DNA of 64,000 nt from Chitinophaga sancti (GTDB lineage: Bacteria > Bacteroidota > Bacteroidia > Chitinophagales > Chitinophagaceae), in assembly GCF_034087045.1 (NCBI RefSeq), contig NZ_CP139247.1, positions 2,258,001 to 2,322,000 on the forward strand, given 5' to 3'. The translations under genes and the position numbers were made by a program. Each line of letters begins with the position of its first letter. Within the stretch, counting starts at the first letter, position 1. The notes under the pieces were generated by a model. The model saw only the letters and a list, made by a program, of their open reading frames with translations. It was not told where the DNA came from and ran no database searches. Of the stretch, positions 24,375 to 34,888 are shown one piece after another.

Positions 24375-27300
24375 ATGAACAAACTAGTAGAAAAGATAGT
24401 TGGCTTTGCACTAAAGAACCATACGCTGGTATTGTTCTTTACTTTCCTGCTGATTGTAGCTGGTGTAGTCGCCATTAAGAATACATTGATAGAAGCCTAT
24501 CCGGATGTGACCAATACCCGTGCCCGTATTATTACACAATGGTCGGGCCGGAGTGCGGAAGAGATAGAGAAGTTTGTGACATTGCCTATTACGAAAGAGA
24601 TGAGCACTATTCCGGGTAAGACGGATGTGCGTTCTGTTTCACTCTTTGGCTTGTCTGTCGTGACGGTGAATTTCGAAGATAATGTAGAAGATTTTTATGC
24701 ACAGCAATATGCGGGTAACCGCATGCGGAATGTGGATCTGCCTGCTGGTGCAGATGCAGAAATAGAACCACCGTATGGTGCAACGGGAGAGATATTCCGG
24801 TATGTGATCAGGAGTAAAGACAGACCGATCCGTGATTTGTCTGCCCTGCAGGAATGGGTGATCAGCAGGGAATTGTTATCAGTACCAGGTGTAGCAGATG
24901 TGAATAGTTTTGGAGGGGAAGAAAAGAGTTATGAGATCAGGGTGAATCCAACAGAACTATCGAACTACGGGTTGACGGCATTGGATGTATTTCAGGCGAT
25001 TGGTAAAAGTAATATCAACGTAGGTGGCGATGTGATTCAGAAGGGGAGTCAGGCATATGTGGTACGTGGTGTGGGATTGCTGGAAAAGACAGCAGATATT
25101 GAGAACATCCTTATTACAAATGTAAAAGGCACCCCGGTGCTGGTGAAGAATGTGGCGAATGTAGTTGTGACCGGAAAACCAAGATTGGGTAGAGTAGGGT
25201 TGAACAGTGATGACGACCTGGTAGAAGGGATTGTGATCATGCTGAGAGGGGAGAATCCCAGTAAGGTAATTGAGAAATTGCGGGAGCGGATTGCAGATCT
25301 GAACAATCGTATTCTGCCCAAAGATGTAAAGATAGAACCGTTCCTGGACAGGACGGAGCTGGTAGATAAGACCATTACAACTGTTACACATAACCTTATA
25401 GAGGGGATTTTGCTGGTATCCATTGTTGTGTTTGTGTTTCTATATAACTGGCGTACTACAGTGATAGTGGCGTCCGTAATACCGCTGGCATTTTTGTTTG
25501 CCTTGCTTATGTTGCGGATACAGGGGCTGTCGGCCAATCTGATCTCCATAGGAGCAGTAGATTTTGGGTTATTGCTGGAGGGAACGATGGTGATAGTCGA
25601 GCATGTATTTGCCAGTATGGACAAGCGTGCCCGTGATATGGGCATGGAGGCATTCAACGCTATGCCAAAGGATGGTTTCATACAGGATAAAGCGAGAAGT
25701 GTGGCAAAGTCGATCCTGTTTGCACAAGTGATCCTGATCGTAGCGTTGATGCCTATTTTTACATTTCAGAAAGTGGAAGGAAAGATGTTTTCACCACTGG
25801 CCTTTACTTTGGGATATGCATTGTTAGGGTCACTGTTATTGAGTTTGACCTATGTACTAGTGATGTGTAAACTGTTGCTGAACAAGAATGTGGTAGACAG
25901 GCACAGTGCGGTGACGGAGTTTTTCAGGAAGATCATATTCAGGTTGTTTCAGTTTGCGACTAAGTACAGGAGGGGAACGATCATTGGTTTCTTTGTATTA
26001 CTGGGTGGTTGTATACTGGGATTTGGCAGTATGGGAACGGAGTTTATACCAAAGCTGAATGAGGGTGCGATCTATATAAGAGCCACCCTGCCAAGTAGTG
26101 TGAACCTGGATGAATCGGTGCGATTGACGAAAGAGATGAAAGCACAGCTGCGGAGTTTTGATGAAGTACAATTTGTGCTGACACAGACGGGCAGGCCCAA
26201 TGATGGTACAGATCCCACTGGTTTTTTCAATATTGAATTCCATGTGCAGTTGAAAGATGAGGGGCAATGGCAGCACCATATAACGAAGGAGCAGTTATTG
26301 GAACAGATGGAGGCGAAGTTGCGGGTGTATCCGGGGATTGTGTTTGGGTTTAGTCAGCCGATCATGGATAATGTGGAAGAGTATGTAGCGGGGGTAAAGA
26401 GTGCATTAGTCGCGAAGGTATATGGTAATGATCTGCCTTCACTGGAACGGACGGCGGATAGTATTGCTGCGGTGATCAAAGGAATCAGGGGGATTGAGGA
26501 TGTGAATGTGTTCAGGAATATTGGTGCACCGGAATTGAGGATTAAGTTGAGTGAGGCGAGGATGGCAAGGTATGGTATCAGTATGGAAGATGCGCAGGCG
26601 GTGGTAGAGATGGCGATAGGGGGGAAGTCGGCATCTACATTCTATGAGGGAGAGCGGATGTTTGAGATCAGGGTGCGTTACGATGAGCATTTCAGACAAT
26701 CGGAGCAGGAGATCAGGAATATATTGGTACCGGCGGCGGGAGATGCAAAAGTGCCATTGTCGGAGATCGCGGATATTGGGTTCTTTACGGGTCCTGCATT
26801 TATTTACAGGCAGGGGAGCAGCCGGTATATAGCGGTAGGTTTTTCAGTGAGGGGGAGAGATCTGGGAGGTACCATAGCCGAAGCGCAGGAGAAGGTAAAG
26901 AAGCGGGTGAAACTACCGGAGGCGTATAAGCTGGAATGGGCAGGAGAGTTTGAGAGTCAGCAGCGGGCTACGGGCCGGCTGGTGTATATAGTACCGATAT
27001 CGTTGTTATTGATCGGGTTCCTGTTGTATATCAATTTCAATAACCTGAAGGATACTTTGTTGTCGTTGATAACGGTGCCGTTTGCTTTTATGGGTGGGTT
27101 CTTTTCGTTGTGGATCACGCATACCATATTCGGGATTTCGGCGGGTATTGGATTTATTATATTATTTGGCGTAGGAACGATAGATGGGATCATATTGATA
27201 TCAGTGATGAAGAGTTACTGGGAGAAGGGGATGCCGTTGAAAGAGGCGATAGAAAATGGTGTGAAGGATAGGATCAGACCCGTATTTATGATAGCGGTGA

Positions 27301-27461
27301 TGGGATCGTTGGGATTATTGCCGGCGGCATTGAGTCATGGCATGGGATCGGAGATCCAGAAGCCGTTGGCGATTATGATAGTGGGGGGATTGGTTGTGTG
27401 TATGCTATTGAGTCTGATGGTATTACCACAGTTTTTTTACTGGGCCTACAGGAAAAAATAA
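24375..27461 (+). CDS. CusA/CzcA family heavy-metal RND efflux pump
   Basis: 1028 aa, usual length. Twelve membrane helices in two repeats with large periplasmic loops. Helix 4 holds the heavy-metal (HME) signature D396-F-G-LLL-E402-G...E409. These align with CzcA D402, D408 and E415, the proton-relay acids; the middle one is Glu here in place of Asp. Drives metal export by proton antiport together with the adaptor and TolC protein. The second half keeps GVGTIDGIILISVMKSYWEKGMPLKEAI. Exported metal is not determinable from sequence. Confidence 0.92.
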   Translation: MNKLVEKIVGFALKNHTLVLFFTFLLIVAGVVAIKNTLIEAYPDVTNTRARIITQWSGRSAEEIEKFVTLPITKEMSTIPGKTDVRSVSLFGLSVVTVNFEDNVEDFYAQQYAGNRMRNVDLPAGADAEIEPPYGATGEIFRYVIRSKDRPIRDLSALQEWVISRELLSVPGVADVNSFGGEEKSYEIRVNPTELSNYGLTALDVFQAIGKSNINVGGDVIQKGSQAYVVRGVGLLEKTADIENILITNVKGTPVLVKNVANVVVTGKPRLGRVGLNSDDDLVEGIVIMLRGENPSKVIEKLRERIADLNNRILPKDVKIEPFLDRTELVDKTITTVTHNLIEGILLVSIVVFVFLYNWRTTVIVASVIPLAFLFALLMLRIQGLSANLISIGAVDFGLLLEGTMVIVEHVFASMDKRARDMGMEAFNAMPKDGFIQDKARSVAKSILFAQVILIVALMPIFTFQKVEGKMFSPLAFTLGYALLGSLLLSLTYVLVMCKLLLNKNVVDRHSAVTEFFRKIIFRLFQFATKYRRGTIIGFFVLLGGCILGFGSMGTEFIPKLNEGAIYIRATLPSSVNLDESVRLTKEMKAQLRSFDEVQFVLTQTGRPNDGTDPTGFFNIEFHVQLKDEGQWQHHITKEQLLEQMEAKLRVYPGIVFGFSQPIMDNVEEYVAGVKSALVAKVYGNDLPSLERTADSIAAVIKGIRGIEDVNVFRNIGAPELRIKLSEARMARYGISMEDAQAVVEMAIGGKSASTFYEGERMFEIRVRYDEHFRQSEQEIRNILVPAAGDAKVPLSEIADIGFFTGPAFIYRQGSSRYIAVGFSVRGRDLGGTIAEAQEKVKKRVKLPEAYKLEWAGEFESQQRATGRLVYIVPISLLLIGFLLYINFNNLKDTLLSLITVPFAFMGGFFSLWITHTIFGISAGIGFIILFGVGTIDGIILISVMKSYWEKGMPLKEAIENGVKDRIRPVFMIAVMGSLGLLPAALSHGMGSEIQKPLAIMIVGGLVVCMLLSLMVLPQFFYWAYRKK

Positions 27462-27463
27462 AG

Positions 27464-27506
27464 ACCGGCATTATGCTTTTACCTTTGGCAAAAGCGTAAT
27501 GCCGGT
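27464..27506. terminator. Long hairpin after the efflux pump gene
   Basis: 17-bp stem with one G-T pair: ACCGGCATTATGCTTTT (27464-27480) and AAAAGCGTAATGCCGGT (27490-27506), 9-nt loop. It lies between convergent genes and has no clear T-tract, so it may act as an RNA-stabilising or bidirectional terminator structure. Confidence 0.7.
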
Positions 27507-27535
27507 TGGGGTTGGGCCTGCGGCCGGCAATGAGA

Positions 27536-28102
27536 TTATTTCTTTCTGGTCAGGTGAATTTCCATGCTTTTGATATCTTTTCCATCTTTGGTGTAGTACA
27601 TTTCCACCATGTGGTGGTCATCGTCCTGGATGGTGAAAATCTCTTTCATGTCGATGTCTTTTCCCTGCATAGGGTCATAGCCTTTGCCGGCGAGGGTAAG
27701 TTTGTGGGTGGCATCGTTCCATGTGCCCTGGAGGAACATGATACCGGTACCCATGTTGTCGACCCATGAATTCTGGAAGATCTTTTTAGCATTGTCATAG
27801 GCGAGGAGGCCATGGCCTTCGAATTCCATGCCATCGATGTTGCCTTTGTGAACAGATTCCTGGTATCGGCCACCGAGGATCATTTTATTTTCGGTGGTGC
27901 CGGTAGATTTGGATGGCGGTGCGTCGGGGGCCATCCAGAAGGTCATTTCATAATCCCAGGTACCATCGGAATGTGCGAGCATCTGGTGAATTTTTCCCGG
28001 GGTCATGTAATCCATCCAGGCTTTTTGGGCGCCGGACTGATCCTGAGCGAGGATGTGGGTGGCGGCGAGGATGGGGAAGCATAATAGCAACAGACGTTTC
28101 AT
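27536..28102 (-). CDS. DUF1579 family secreted protein
   Basis: 188 aa with a signal peptide (MKRLLLLCFPILAATHILAQ). Mature part follows the DUF1579 pattern: HSDGTWDYEMTFWMAPDAPPSKSTGTTENKMILGGRYQESVHKGNIDGMEFEGHGLLAYDNAKKIFQNSWVDN. The family is predicted to be a lipocalin-like beta-barrel of unknown function. It faces the efflux operon and lies between it and rplK. Whether it belongs to the inserted block or to the core region is unclear. Confidence 0.8.
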   Translation of the reverse strand: MKRLLLLCFPILAATHILAQDQSGAQKAWMDYMTPGKIHQMLAHSDGTWDYEMTFWMAPDAPPSKSTGTTENKMILGGRYQESVHKGNIDGMEFEGHGLLAYDNAKKIFQNSWVDNMGTGIMFLQGTWNDATHKLTLAGKGYDPMQGKDIDMKEIFTIQDDDHHMVEMYYTKDGKDIKSMEIHLTRKK

Positions 28103-28355
28103 GATTTGGTGGATTTTAAGTATTAAAAGAACAAGGAAGATGAGGAGAAGGTTGAAGGCGGGGGCAACAATAAATTTATATGAAGAGGATTAGGAATTCC
28201 GGTAAATTCCATTAGATTTGCGAGAGAGGGTGCTGGAACTCATTTGTTAGCCTTCCCTATTACTTAAATACCAGCAAAAGTTTTGCAATAGAATTGTAAA
28301 ATTTTAACCCCAAATAGATGATAATAGCAAAAAGGATGCCCGAAAGCAAATTCTT
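28103..28355. other. Intergenic region between DUF1579 gene and the rplK promoter
   Basis: No gene seen. A lone TAGATTTG box (28213-28220, plus strand) could be an extra promoter toward rplK; no -33 element accompanies it. Confidence 0.45.
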
Positions 28356-28387
28356 TTTGTGATTTATTATATTATTATATACCTTTG
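28356..28387 (+). promoter_or_regulatory. rplK operon promoter
   Basis: TTTG (28356-28359), 20-nt spacer, TACCTTTG (28380-28387). Gives an 85-nt leader. It allows rplK-rpoC to be expressed independently of nusG. Confidence 0.75.
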
Positions 28388-28432
28388 CATCCCCTTCAAA
28401 AGGTATTTTTTTTCTTCCTTTTAGTTTTGGGA

Positions 28433-28451
28433 GTCTCGGAAGAGACGAGAC
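28433..28451 (+). promoter_or_regulatory. Alternative hairpins in the rplK leader
   Basis: GTCTCG (28433-28438) can pair with CGAGAC (28446-28451), or GTCTC can pair with the closer GAGAC (28442-28446) around a GGAA loop. The two are mutually exclusive. A regulatory role, for example ribosomal-protein feedback, is conjecture. Confidence 0.35.
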
Positions 28452-28476
28452 GTTTTAACCAAATTAAATTTTCAAC

Positions 28477-28920
28477 ATGGCAAAAGAGATCGCTACGTAC
28501 GTGAAATTGCAGGTTAAAGGCGGCGCTGCCAACCCTGCACCTCCAATTGGTCCAGCCTTGGGTTCCAAGGGTGTGAACATTATGGAGTTCTGTAAGCAGT
28601 TCAATGCCCGTACCCAGGATAAAGCTGGTAAGGTATTGCCTGTGTTACTGACTGTTTACACAGATAAGTCTTTTGATTTCGTAATTAAGACTCCTCCTGC
28701 AGCTGTACAGTTGCTGGAAGCAGCCAAATTGCAGAGTGGTTCCAAAGAGCCAAACCGTAACAAGGTTGGTAAAGTTACCTGGGCTCAGGTAGAAGCTATC
28801 GCAACTGATAAGATGGCTGACCTGAACTGTTTCACCAAAGAGAGCGCCATGAAGATGGTAGCTGGTACTGCCCGTTCTATGGGTATTACTGTGGATGGTA
28901 ACGCTCCATGGAGCAACTAA
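28477..28920 (+). CDS. rplK: 50S ribosomal protein L11
   Basis: 147 aa. Contains the conserved [38 protein letters not shown] and the C-terminal RNA-binding domain with [12 protein letters not shown]. Forms the GTPase-associated centre with L10/L12 and 23S rRNA. Opens the rplKAJL-rpoBC operon and has its own promoter. Confidence 0.97.
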   Translation: MAKEIATYVKLQVKGGAANPAPPIGPALGSKGVNIMEFCKQFNARTQDKAGKVLPVLLTVYTDKSFDFVIKTPPAAVQLLEAAKLQSGSKEPNRNKVGKVTWAQVEAIATDKMADLNCFTKESAMKMVAGTARSMGITVDGNAPWSN

Positions 28921-28966
28921 TTGTTTCACCTGTGTATAACGGGTTAACTTTTTAAAACATTTTGCA

Positions 28967-29656
28967 ATGGCAACTAAGAAAAGAAAAGTAGCTGATACAA
29001 AAGTGGACAAGAACAAGATCTACTCCCTGAAGGAGGCGTCCACAATTGTAAAAGACATTAACTGCACTAAGTTCGACAGCTCTGTCGATTTACATATCCG
29101 TCTGGGCGTTGATCCCAAGAAAGCAGACCAGGCTATCCGTGGTTCCGTAACGCTTCCCCACGGTACTGGTAAGACTAAACGTGTTCTGGTACTTTGCACG
29201 CCTGACAAAGAGGCTGCTGCAAAAGAAGCTGGAGCTGATCACGTTGGTTTGGATGAGTATATCCAGAAAATCGAAGCTGGCTGGACTGATATCGATGTAA
29301 TCGTAGCTACACCAGCTGTGATGCCAAAGATTGGTAAGCTGGGTAAGATCCTGGGTCCCCGTAACCTGATGCCTAACCCTAAGACTGGTACTGTTACTAA
29401 TGATGTAGCGGCTGCGGTGAACGAGGTGAAAGGTGGTAAGATTACCTTCAAGGTAGACAAGGCTGGTATCATCCATGCTTCTATTGGTCGTGTATCATTT
29501 GCTCCTGAAAAGATCGAACAGAACTCTCAGGAACTGATCAACGCTATCATCAAGCTGAAACCTGCTACTGCTAAGGGTACTTACCTGAAAGGTCTGGCTA
29601 TGGCGAGCACAATGAGCCCAGCCATCACGGTTGACACTAAATCTGTTCAAAACTAA
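28967..29656 (+). CDS. rplA: 50S ribosomal protein L1
   Basis: 229 aa. Signatures [37 protein letters not shown] and [21 protein letters not shown]. Forms the L1 stalk and in many bacteria represses its own operon by binding the leader mRNA. 46 bp after rplK. Confidence 0.97.
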   Translation: MATKKRKVADTKVDKNKIYSLKEASTIVKDINCTKFDSSVDLHIRLGVDPKKADQAIRGSVTLPHGTGKTKRVLVLCTPDKEAAAKEAGADHVGLDEYIQKIEAGWTDIDVIVATPAVMPKIGKLGKILGPRNLMPNPKTGTVTNDVAAAVNEVKGGKITFKVDKAGIIHASIGRVSFAPEKIEQNSQELINAIIKLKPATAKGTYLKGLAMASTMSPAITVDTKSVQN

Positions 29657-29696
29657 CTGATTCGCCGGCTGGCAGATCGACAAACTGAGAAAAGCT

Positions 29697-30227
29697 ATGA
29701 ACAAAGATCAAAAAAATGAAGTGATTGAACTGCTGAAAAGTAAGTTCGCTCAATATAACAACTTCTACATCACAAACACTGAGTCTCTGACTGTAGCGCA
29801 GGTAAACAATTTGCGCAGGGTTTGTTTTGATAAGAACGTGGAAATGAAGGTGGCTAAGAACACCCTCATCAAGAAAGCATTGGAATCTCTGGATGCTGAG
29901 AAATATTCAGGTGTATTTGATGCACTGAATGGTGTAACTGCCCTGATGTTCTCTGATTCTCCAAAAGAACCAGCGCTGATCATCTCTACTTTCCGTAAGG
30001 AAAACAAGAAAACAGAAAAGCCTGAGTTGAAAGCTGCATTTGTAGGTGATGAAATCTACACTGGCGATGCTCAACTGGCTAACCTGATTAAGATCAAGAC
30101 TAAGAACGAACTCATTGGAGACGTTATCGGTCTGTTGCAATCTCCTGCTAAGCGTGTTATCGCTGCTTTGCTGGAAAAAGGCAAGAAGGAAGAAGCAGGT
30201 GAAACTGTTGCTCCAGCGGCTGAATAA
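29697..30227 (+). CDS. rplJ: 50S ribosomal protein L10
   Basis: 176 aa. N-terminal rRNA-binding domain (KNEVIELLKSKFAQYNNFYITN, VAKNTLIKKALES) and a C-terminal helix for L12 dimers. Base of the ribosomal stalk. 40 bp after rplA and 101 bp before rplL. Confidence 0.96.
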   Translation: MNKDQKNEVIELLKSKFAQYNNFYITNTESLTVAQVNNLRRVCFDKNVEMKVAKNTLIKKALESLDAEKYSGVFDALNGVTALMFSDSPKEPALIISTFRKENKKTEKPELKAAFVGDEIYTGDAQLANLIKIKTKNELIGDVIGLLQSPAKRVIAALLEKGKKEEAGETVAPAAE

Positions 30228-30328
30228 GCTGAAAGTGAGTTTAATAAACTCACGACCAATAAATTATGGCTTCCAAGTCACAATATAAATCATCAATCTA
30301 ACATTCAAATTCTTAAAAACATTATACA

Positions 30329-30700
30329 ATGGCAGACGTTAAAGCATTAGCCGAACAATTAGTAGGTTTAACTGTTAAGGAAGTACAAGAACTGGCAGAC
30401 GTTCTGAAGAGCGAATACGGTATCGAACCAGCTGCTGCTGCAGTTGTAGTAGCTGCAGGTGGTGGCGAAGCTGCTGCTGCAGAAGAAAAAACAGCCTTCA
30501 ACGTTATCCTGAAATCTGCGGGTGCTAGCAAACTGAACGTAGTTAAGATCGTTAAGGATCTGACAGGTCTTGGTCTGAAAGAAGCTAAGGAACTGGTAGA
30601 CGGTGCTCCTAAGGAACTGAAAGCAGGCGTTAGCAAGGCTGAAGCAGAAGACCTGAAAGCTAAGCTGACTGAAGCTGGCGCTGAAGTTGAAATTCAGTAA
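30329..30700 (+). CDS. rplL: 50S ribosomal protein L7/L12
   Basis: 123 aa. N-terminal dimer domain, Ala-rich hinge ([23 protein letters not shown]) and C-terminal factor-binding domain with [28 protein letters not shown]. Recruits translation GTPases. Followed by a strong hairpin before rpoB. Confidence 0.97.
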   Translation: MADVKALAEQLVGLTVKEVQELADVLKSEYGIEPAAAAVVVAAGGGEAAAAEEKTAFNVILKSAGASKLNVVKIVKDLTGLGLKEAKELVDGAPKELKAGVSKAEAEDLKAKLTEAGAEVEIQ

Positions 30701-30729
30701 TTCTTTGCTTAAGGATACCTCTTTATAAA

Positions 30730-30759
30730 GGTCAAAAGTGCTTTTTGGCACTTTTGGCC
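30730..30759 (+). terminator. Attenuator-like hairpin between rplL and rpoB
   Basis: 12-bp stem GGTCAAAAGTGC/GCACTTTTGGCC (one G-T) with a 6-nt loop; followed by a pyrimidine-rich TTCTTCCC without a clean T-run. This fits partial termination that lowers rpoBC relative to ribosomal stalk proteins, as known in E. coli. Confidence 0.55.
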
Positions 30760-30950
30760 TTCTTCCCTTTGGGAAAGTGTCTTTTTCGAAGCGTCAAAAA
30801 AGGGGAAATCACCGGGTCGGTGGATTTGACAATCAGGAGAAGACAGAAATTTTTGAGGGTAATTGGCAAAGAATCCTTAATTTCCCCGATTCATGTTGTG
30901 ATCTACACCTCACAATATTATATAAGTTAATATAACTGCTAACTTCGAAT

Positions 30951-33900
30951 ATGTCTCTAAAAAAAGCCCAAACAAGTGAAAGAATAAACTTTGGAAAGAT
31001 CAAACAAGTAACTGAGACACCGGATCTGTTGGCTATCCAAATTCAATCTTTCAAGGATTTCTTCCAGTTAGAAACCACACCAGACAAGCGTAACAATGAA
31101 GGCCTTTTTAAAGTATTCAAGGAGAACTTCCCGATCACAGATACCCGCAATATCTTCAATCTGGAGTTTCTGGACTACTTTGTAGACCCTCCGCGTTATA
31201 CCATAGAGGAATGTATTGAGCGTGGGCTTACCTATTCTGTACCGCTGAAGGCAAAATTGCGCCTGAGCTGTAACGATGAGGAGCACGTAGACTTCCAGAC
31301 GATTGTGCAGGACGTGTTCCTTGGGAACATACCCTACATGACTCCGAGAGGTACTTTCGTGATCAACGGAGCCGAACGTGTAGTTGTATCTCAGCTGCAT
31401 CGTTCTCCTGGTGTATTCTTCGGTCAATCTATCCACCCGAACGGTACCAAGATCTACTCTGCAAGGGTGATTCCGTTCAAGGGCGCGTGGATGGAGTTTG
31501 CAACTGACATCAACAATGTGATGTATGCATACATCGACCGTAAGAAGAAATTCCCCGTAACTACGCTGTTACGTGCTATCGGGTACGAAACGGATAAGGA
31601 CATCCTGCAGCTGTTCGGGATGGCTGATGAAGTAAAAGCAGACAAGAAGAGCCTTGATAAATACGCTGGCAAGAAACTGGGTGCCCGTGTACTAAGAAGC
31701 TGGGTAGAAGATTTCGTTGATGAAGATACCGGTGAGGTAGTGAGCATCGAACGTAACGAAATCGTGCTGGAACGTGATAGCATCCTCGACGAAGCGAACA
31801 TTGAGACGATCGTTGATATGGGTGTGAAGAGCGTATTTGTGCAGAAAGAAGAGGTGAGCGGCGACTTCTCTATCATCTACAATACTTTAAATAAAGATAC
31901 ATCTAACTCCGAGCTGGAAGCCGTTCAGCACATCTACCGCCAATTGCGCGGTGCCGATGCGCCGGATGATGAAACAGCAAGGGGTATCATTGATAAATTA
32001 TTCTTCTCTGACAAGCGTTATGACCTCGGTGATGTAGGCCGTTATAAGATCAACAGGAAACTGGGTCTGCCTACTCCACTGGACATGAAGGTGCTGACCA
32101 AAGAAGATATTATCGCGATCATCAAGTACCTGGTACAGCTCACTAACAGTAAGGCGGAAATCGATGATATCGATCACCTGTCTAACCGTCGTGTTCGTAC
32201 TGTAGGTGAGCAGTTATATGCTCAATTCGGTGTTGGTCTGGCTCGTATGGCCCGTACCATCCGCGAAAGAATGAACGTTCGTGATAATGAAGTATTCACC
32301 CCGGTAGACCTGATCAACGCGAGGACATTGTCTTCCGTAATCAACTCTTTCTTCGGTACCAGCCAGTTGAGCCAGTTCCTGGATCAAACCAACCCGCTGT
32401 CTGAGATCACGCACAAGCGTCGTATCTCCGCACTGGGCCCCGGTGGTCTGAGTCGTGAAAGAGCAGGTTTCGAGGTACGTGACGTACACTATAGCCACTA
32501 CGGCCGTCTTTGTACTATCGAAACACCGGAAGGTCCAAACATCGGTCTGATCTCTACCCTTTGCGTACACGCTAAGGTGAATGATATGGGCTTTATCGAA
32601 ACTCCATACCGTAAGGTACAGGATGGTAAAGTTGATATGGATAAAGTGAAATTCCTGAGTGCTGAAGAAGAGGATAGTGTGAAGATCGCTCAGGCAAATG
32701 CTCCACTGGATGAAGCAGGTAACTTTATCAATGAAAAGGTGAAATCCCGTGAAACCGGTGACTTCCCTATTCTGGACAGAGGAGAAGTAGAATATATGGA
32801 CGTAGCTCCGAACCAGATCGTGGGTCTGAGCGCTTCCCTGATTCCGTTCCTCGAGCATGATGATGCCAACCGTGCGTTGATGGGATCAAACATGCAACGT
32901 CAGGCAGTACCGCTGATCAATCCACAGGTGCCTATCGTAGGTACTGGTCTGGAAGGAAAAGCAGCCCGCGATTCCCGTCTGCAGATCACTGCTGAAGGTC
33001 GTGGTGTGATTGAATTCGTTGATGCCAATGAAATCCATGTTCGTTACGAGCGTGACGAAATGCAGAAACTGGTATCATTCGAAGATGATCTGAAGATTTA
33101 CCACCTGACTAAATTCGTTAAAACCAACCAGAGCACCTGTATCAACCTGCGTCCTGCCGTTAAGAAAGGACAGCAGCTGGAATTCGGTGACTTCCTGACT
33201 GAGGGTTATGCAACCCGCGGCGGTGAACTGGCCCTGGGTCGTAACATGAAAGTGGCGTTCATGCCATGGAAAGGTTACAACTTTGAGGATGCGATCGTAA
33301 TCTCTGAGCGTGTAGGCCGTGAAGACCTCTTCACTTCTATACACATCGATGAATACGAGCTGGAAGTACGTGACACTAAGCTGGGTGAAGAAGAACTGAC
33401 ACCAGATATTCCAAACGTAAGTGAGGAAGCAACCAAAGACCTGGATCAGAACGGTATCATCCGTGTAGGTGCACACATCAAGGAAGGCGACATCCTGATC
33501 GGTAAGATCACTCCCCGTGGTGAATCTGATCCTTCTCCTGAAGAAAAACTGCTTCGTGCGATCTTCGGTGACAAGGCTTCCGATGCGAAAGATGCTTCCC
33601 TGAAGGCACCTCCAAGCACAGAAGGTGTGGTGATCGACAAGAAATTGTTTAGCCGCGCTAAGAAAGATAAGAACTCTAAGACCCGTGAAAAAGCGGCCCT
33701 GGAGAAATTAGAAAAAGTACACCAGAAGAACGAAGAAGACCTGTTGGAAGTGCTGATGAGTAAGCTGTTGACACTGCTGAAGGATAAAACCTCTCAGGGT
33801 ATCACCAACACTTACGGTGAAGTACTGATCTCTAAAGGCTCTAAGTTCTCTTCCAAGAATCTGGCGAACATCGACTTCCAGAACGTGAACCCACTGGGCT

Positions 33901-34760
33901 GGACAACAGATGAAGTAACCAACGATCAGATCAACACACTGCTGCACAACTTTAACATCAAGTACAATGAAGAACTGGGACGTTACAAACGTGAGAAGTT
34001 CAACATCAGCATTGGTGATGAGTTGCCAGCCGGCGTACTGAAACTGGCTAAGGTTTACCTGGCTAGCAAACGTAAGCTGAAAGTGGGTGATAAGATGGCG
34101 GGTCGTCACGGTAACAAGGGTATCGTTGCCAAGATTGTACGTGATGAAGACATGCCATTCCTGGAAGACGGTACACCAGTAGATATCGTACTGAACCCAC
34201 TCGGGGTACCTTCCCGTATGAACCTTGGACAGATTTACGAAACTGTACTGGGTTGGGCAGGTCTGAAACTGGGTATCAGGTTCGCTACGCCAATCTTTGA
34301 TGGTGCTACTACAGAAGAAATCGCAGATTATATCGATACTGCAGGTCTGCCAAGCTTTGGCCATACTTACCTGTATGATGGCGAAACCGGTGAGCGTTTC
34401 CACCAGAAAGCTACCGTGGGTGTTATCTACATGCTTAAGCTGAGCCACATGGTGGATGACAAGATGCACGCCCGTTCTATCGGACCATACTCTCTTATTA
34501 CCCAGCAACCGTTGGGTGGTAAGGCGCAGTTCGGTGGTCAGCGTTTTGGTGAAATGGAGGTGTGGGCACTTGAAGCATACGGTGCGTCCAACATTCTGCA
34601 GGAGCTGTTAACCATTAAATCAGATGACATTGTGGGCCGTGCCAAAGCTTATGAGTCAATCGTGAAAGGCGATAACATCCCGAAAGCAGGCGTACCTGAA
34701 TCATTCAACGTATTGATTCACGAGTTACGTGGTCTGGGTCTGGATCTGAAATTTGAATAG
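30951..34760 (+). CDS. rpoB: RNA polymerase beta subunit
   Basis: 1269 aa, typical for the phylum. Shows the N-terminal [22 protein letters not shown], the rifampicin-pocket region [51 protein letters not shown], the GHNKGIV-type motif ([13 protein letters not shown]) and the C-terminal clamp [19 protein letters not shown]. The rifampicin pocket carries the sensitive-type residues D, H and S that I can see (FLDQ, THKRRIS). Confidence 0.99.
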   Translation: MSLKKAQTSERINFGKIKQVTETPDLLAIQIQSFKDFFQLETTPDKRNNEGLFKVFKENFPITDTRNIFNLEFLDYFVDPPRYTIEECIERGLTYSVPLKAKLRLSCNDEEHVDFQTIVQDVFLGNIPYMTPRGTFVINGAERVVVSQLHRSPGVFFGQSIHPNGTKIYSARVIPFKGAWMEFATDINNVMYAYIDRKKKFPVTTLLRAIGYETDKDILQLFGMADEVKADKKSLDKYAGKKLGARVLRSWVEDFVDEDTGEVVSIERNEIVLERDSILDEANIETIVDMGVKSVFVQKEEVSGDFSIIYNTLNKDTSNSELEAVQHIYRQLRGADAPDDETARGIIDKLFFSDKRYDLGDVGRYKINRKLGLPTPLDMKVLTKEDIIAIIKYLVQLTNSKAEIDDIDHLSNRRVRTVGEQLYAQFGVGLARMARTIRERMNVRDNEVFTPVDLINARTLSSVINSFFGTSQLSQFLDQTNPLSEITHKRRISALGPGGLSRERAGFEVRDVHYSHYGRLCTIETPEGPNIGLISTLCVHAKVNDMGFIETPYRKVQDGKVDMDKVKFLSAEEEDSVKIAQANAPLDEAGNFINEKVKSRETGDFPILDRGEVEYMDVAPNQIVGLSASLIPFLEHDDANRALMGSNMQRQAVPLINPQVPIVGTGLEGKAARDSRLQITAEGRGVIEFVDANEIHVRYERDEMQKLVSFEDDLKIYHLTKFVKTNQSTCINLRPAVKKGQQLEFGDFLTEGYATRGGELALGRNMKVAFMPWKGYNFEDAIVISERVGREDLFTSIHIDEYELEVRDTKLGEEELTPDIPNVSEEATKDLDQNGIIRVGAHIKEGDILIGKITPRGESDPSPEEKLLRAIFGDKASDAKDASLKAPPSTEGVVIDKKLFSRAKKDKNSKTREKAALEKLEKVHQKNEEDLLEVLMSKLLTLLKDKTSQGITNTYGEVLISKGSKFSSKNLANIDFQNVNPLGWTTDEVTNDQINTLLHNFNIKYNEELGRYKREKFNISIGDELPAGVLKLAKVYLASKRKLKVGDKMAGRHGNKGIVAKIVRDEDMPFLEDGTPVDIVLNPLGVPSRMNLGQIYETVLGWAGLKLGIRFATPIFDGATTEEIADYIDTAGLPSFGHTYLYDGETGERFHQKATVGVIYMLKLSHMVDDKMHARSIGPYSLITQQPLGGKAQFGGQRFGEMEVWALEAYGASNILQELLTIKSDDIVGRAKAYESIVKGDNIPKAGVPESFNVLIHELRGLGLDLKFE

Positions 34761-34780
34761 TAGTTTAAGCTATAAATAGC

Positions 34781-34841
34781 TACAAGCTGCAGGAAGCAGT
34801 CCCGAAAAAAGGGGCTGGCGGCCTGTGGCTTGCAGCTTGTA
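34781..34841. repeat. Large hairpin between rpoB and rpoC
   Basis: Outer arms TACAAGCTGCA (34781-34791) and TGCAGCTTGTA (34831-34841) and an inner stem CAGTCCC/GGGGCTG around an A-rich loop. No T-run follows, so it is more likely an RNA processing or stability element than a terminator. Confidence 0.65.
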
Positions 34842-34888
34842 AAGCCGGAACTCTTTTTCCCATGTGAATTTTCTTTAAACAACATACA

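Noticed and set aside
33708..34508. 266-codon frame antisense to rpoB (and similar ones in rpoC)
   Set aside because: Shadow frames in a highly biased gene; the sense product is unmistakable.
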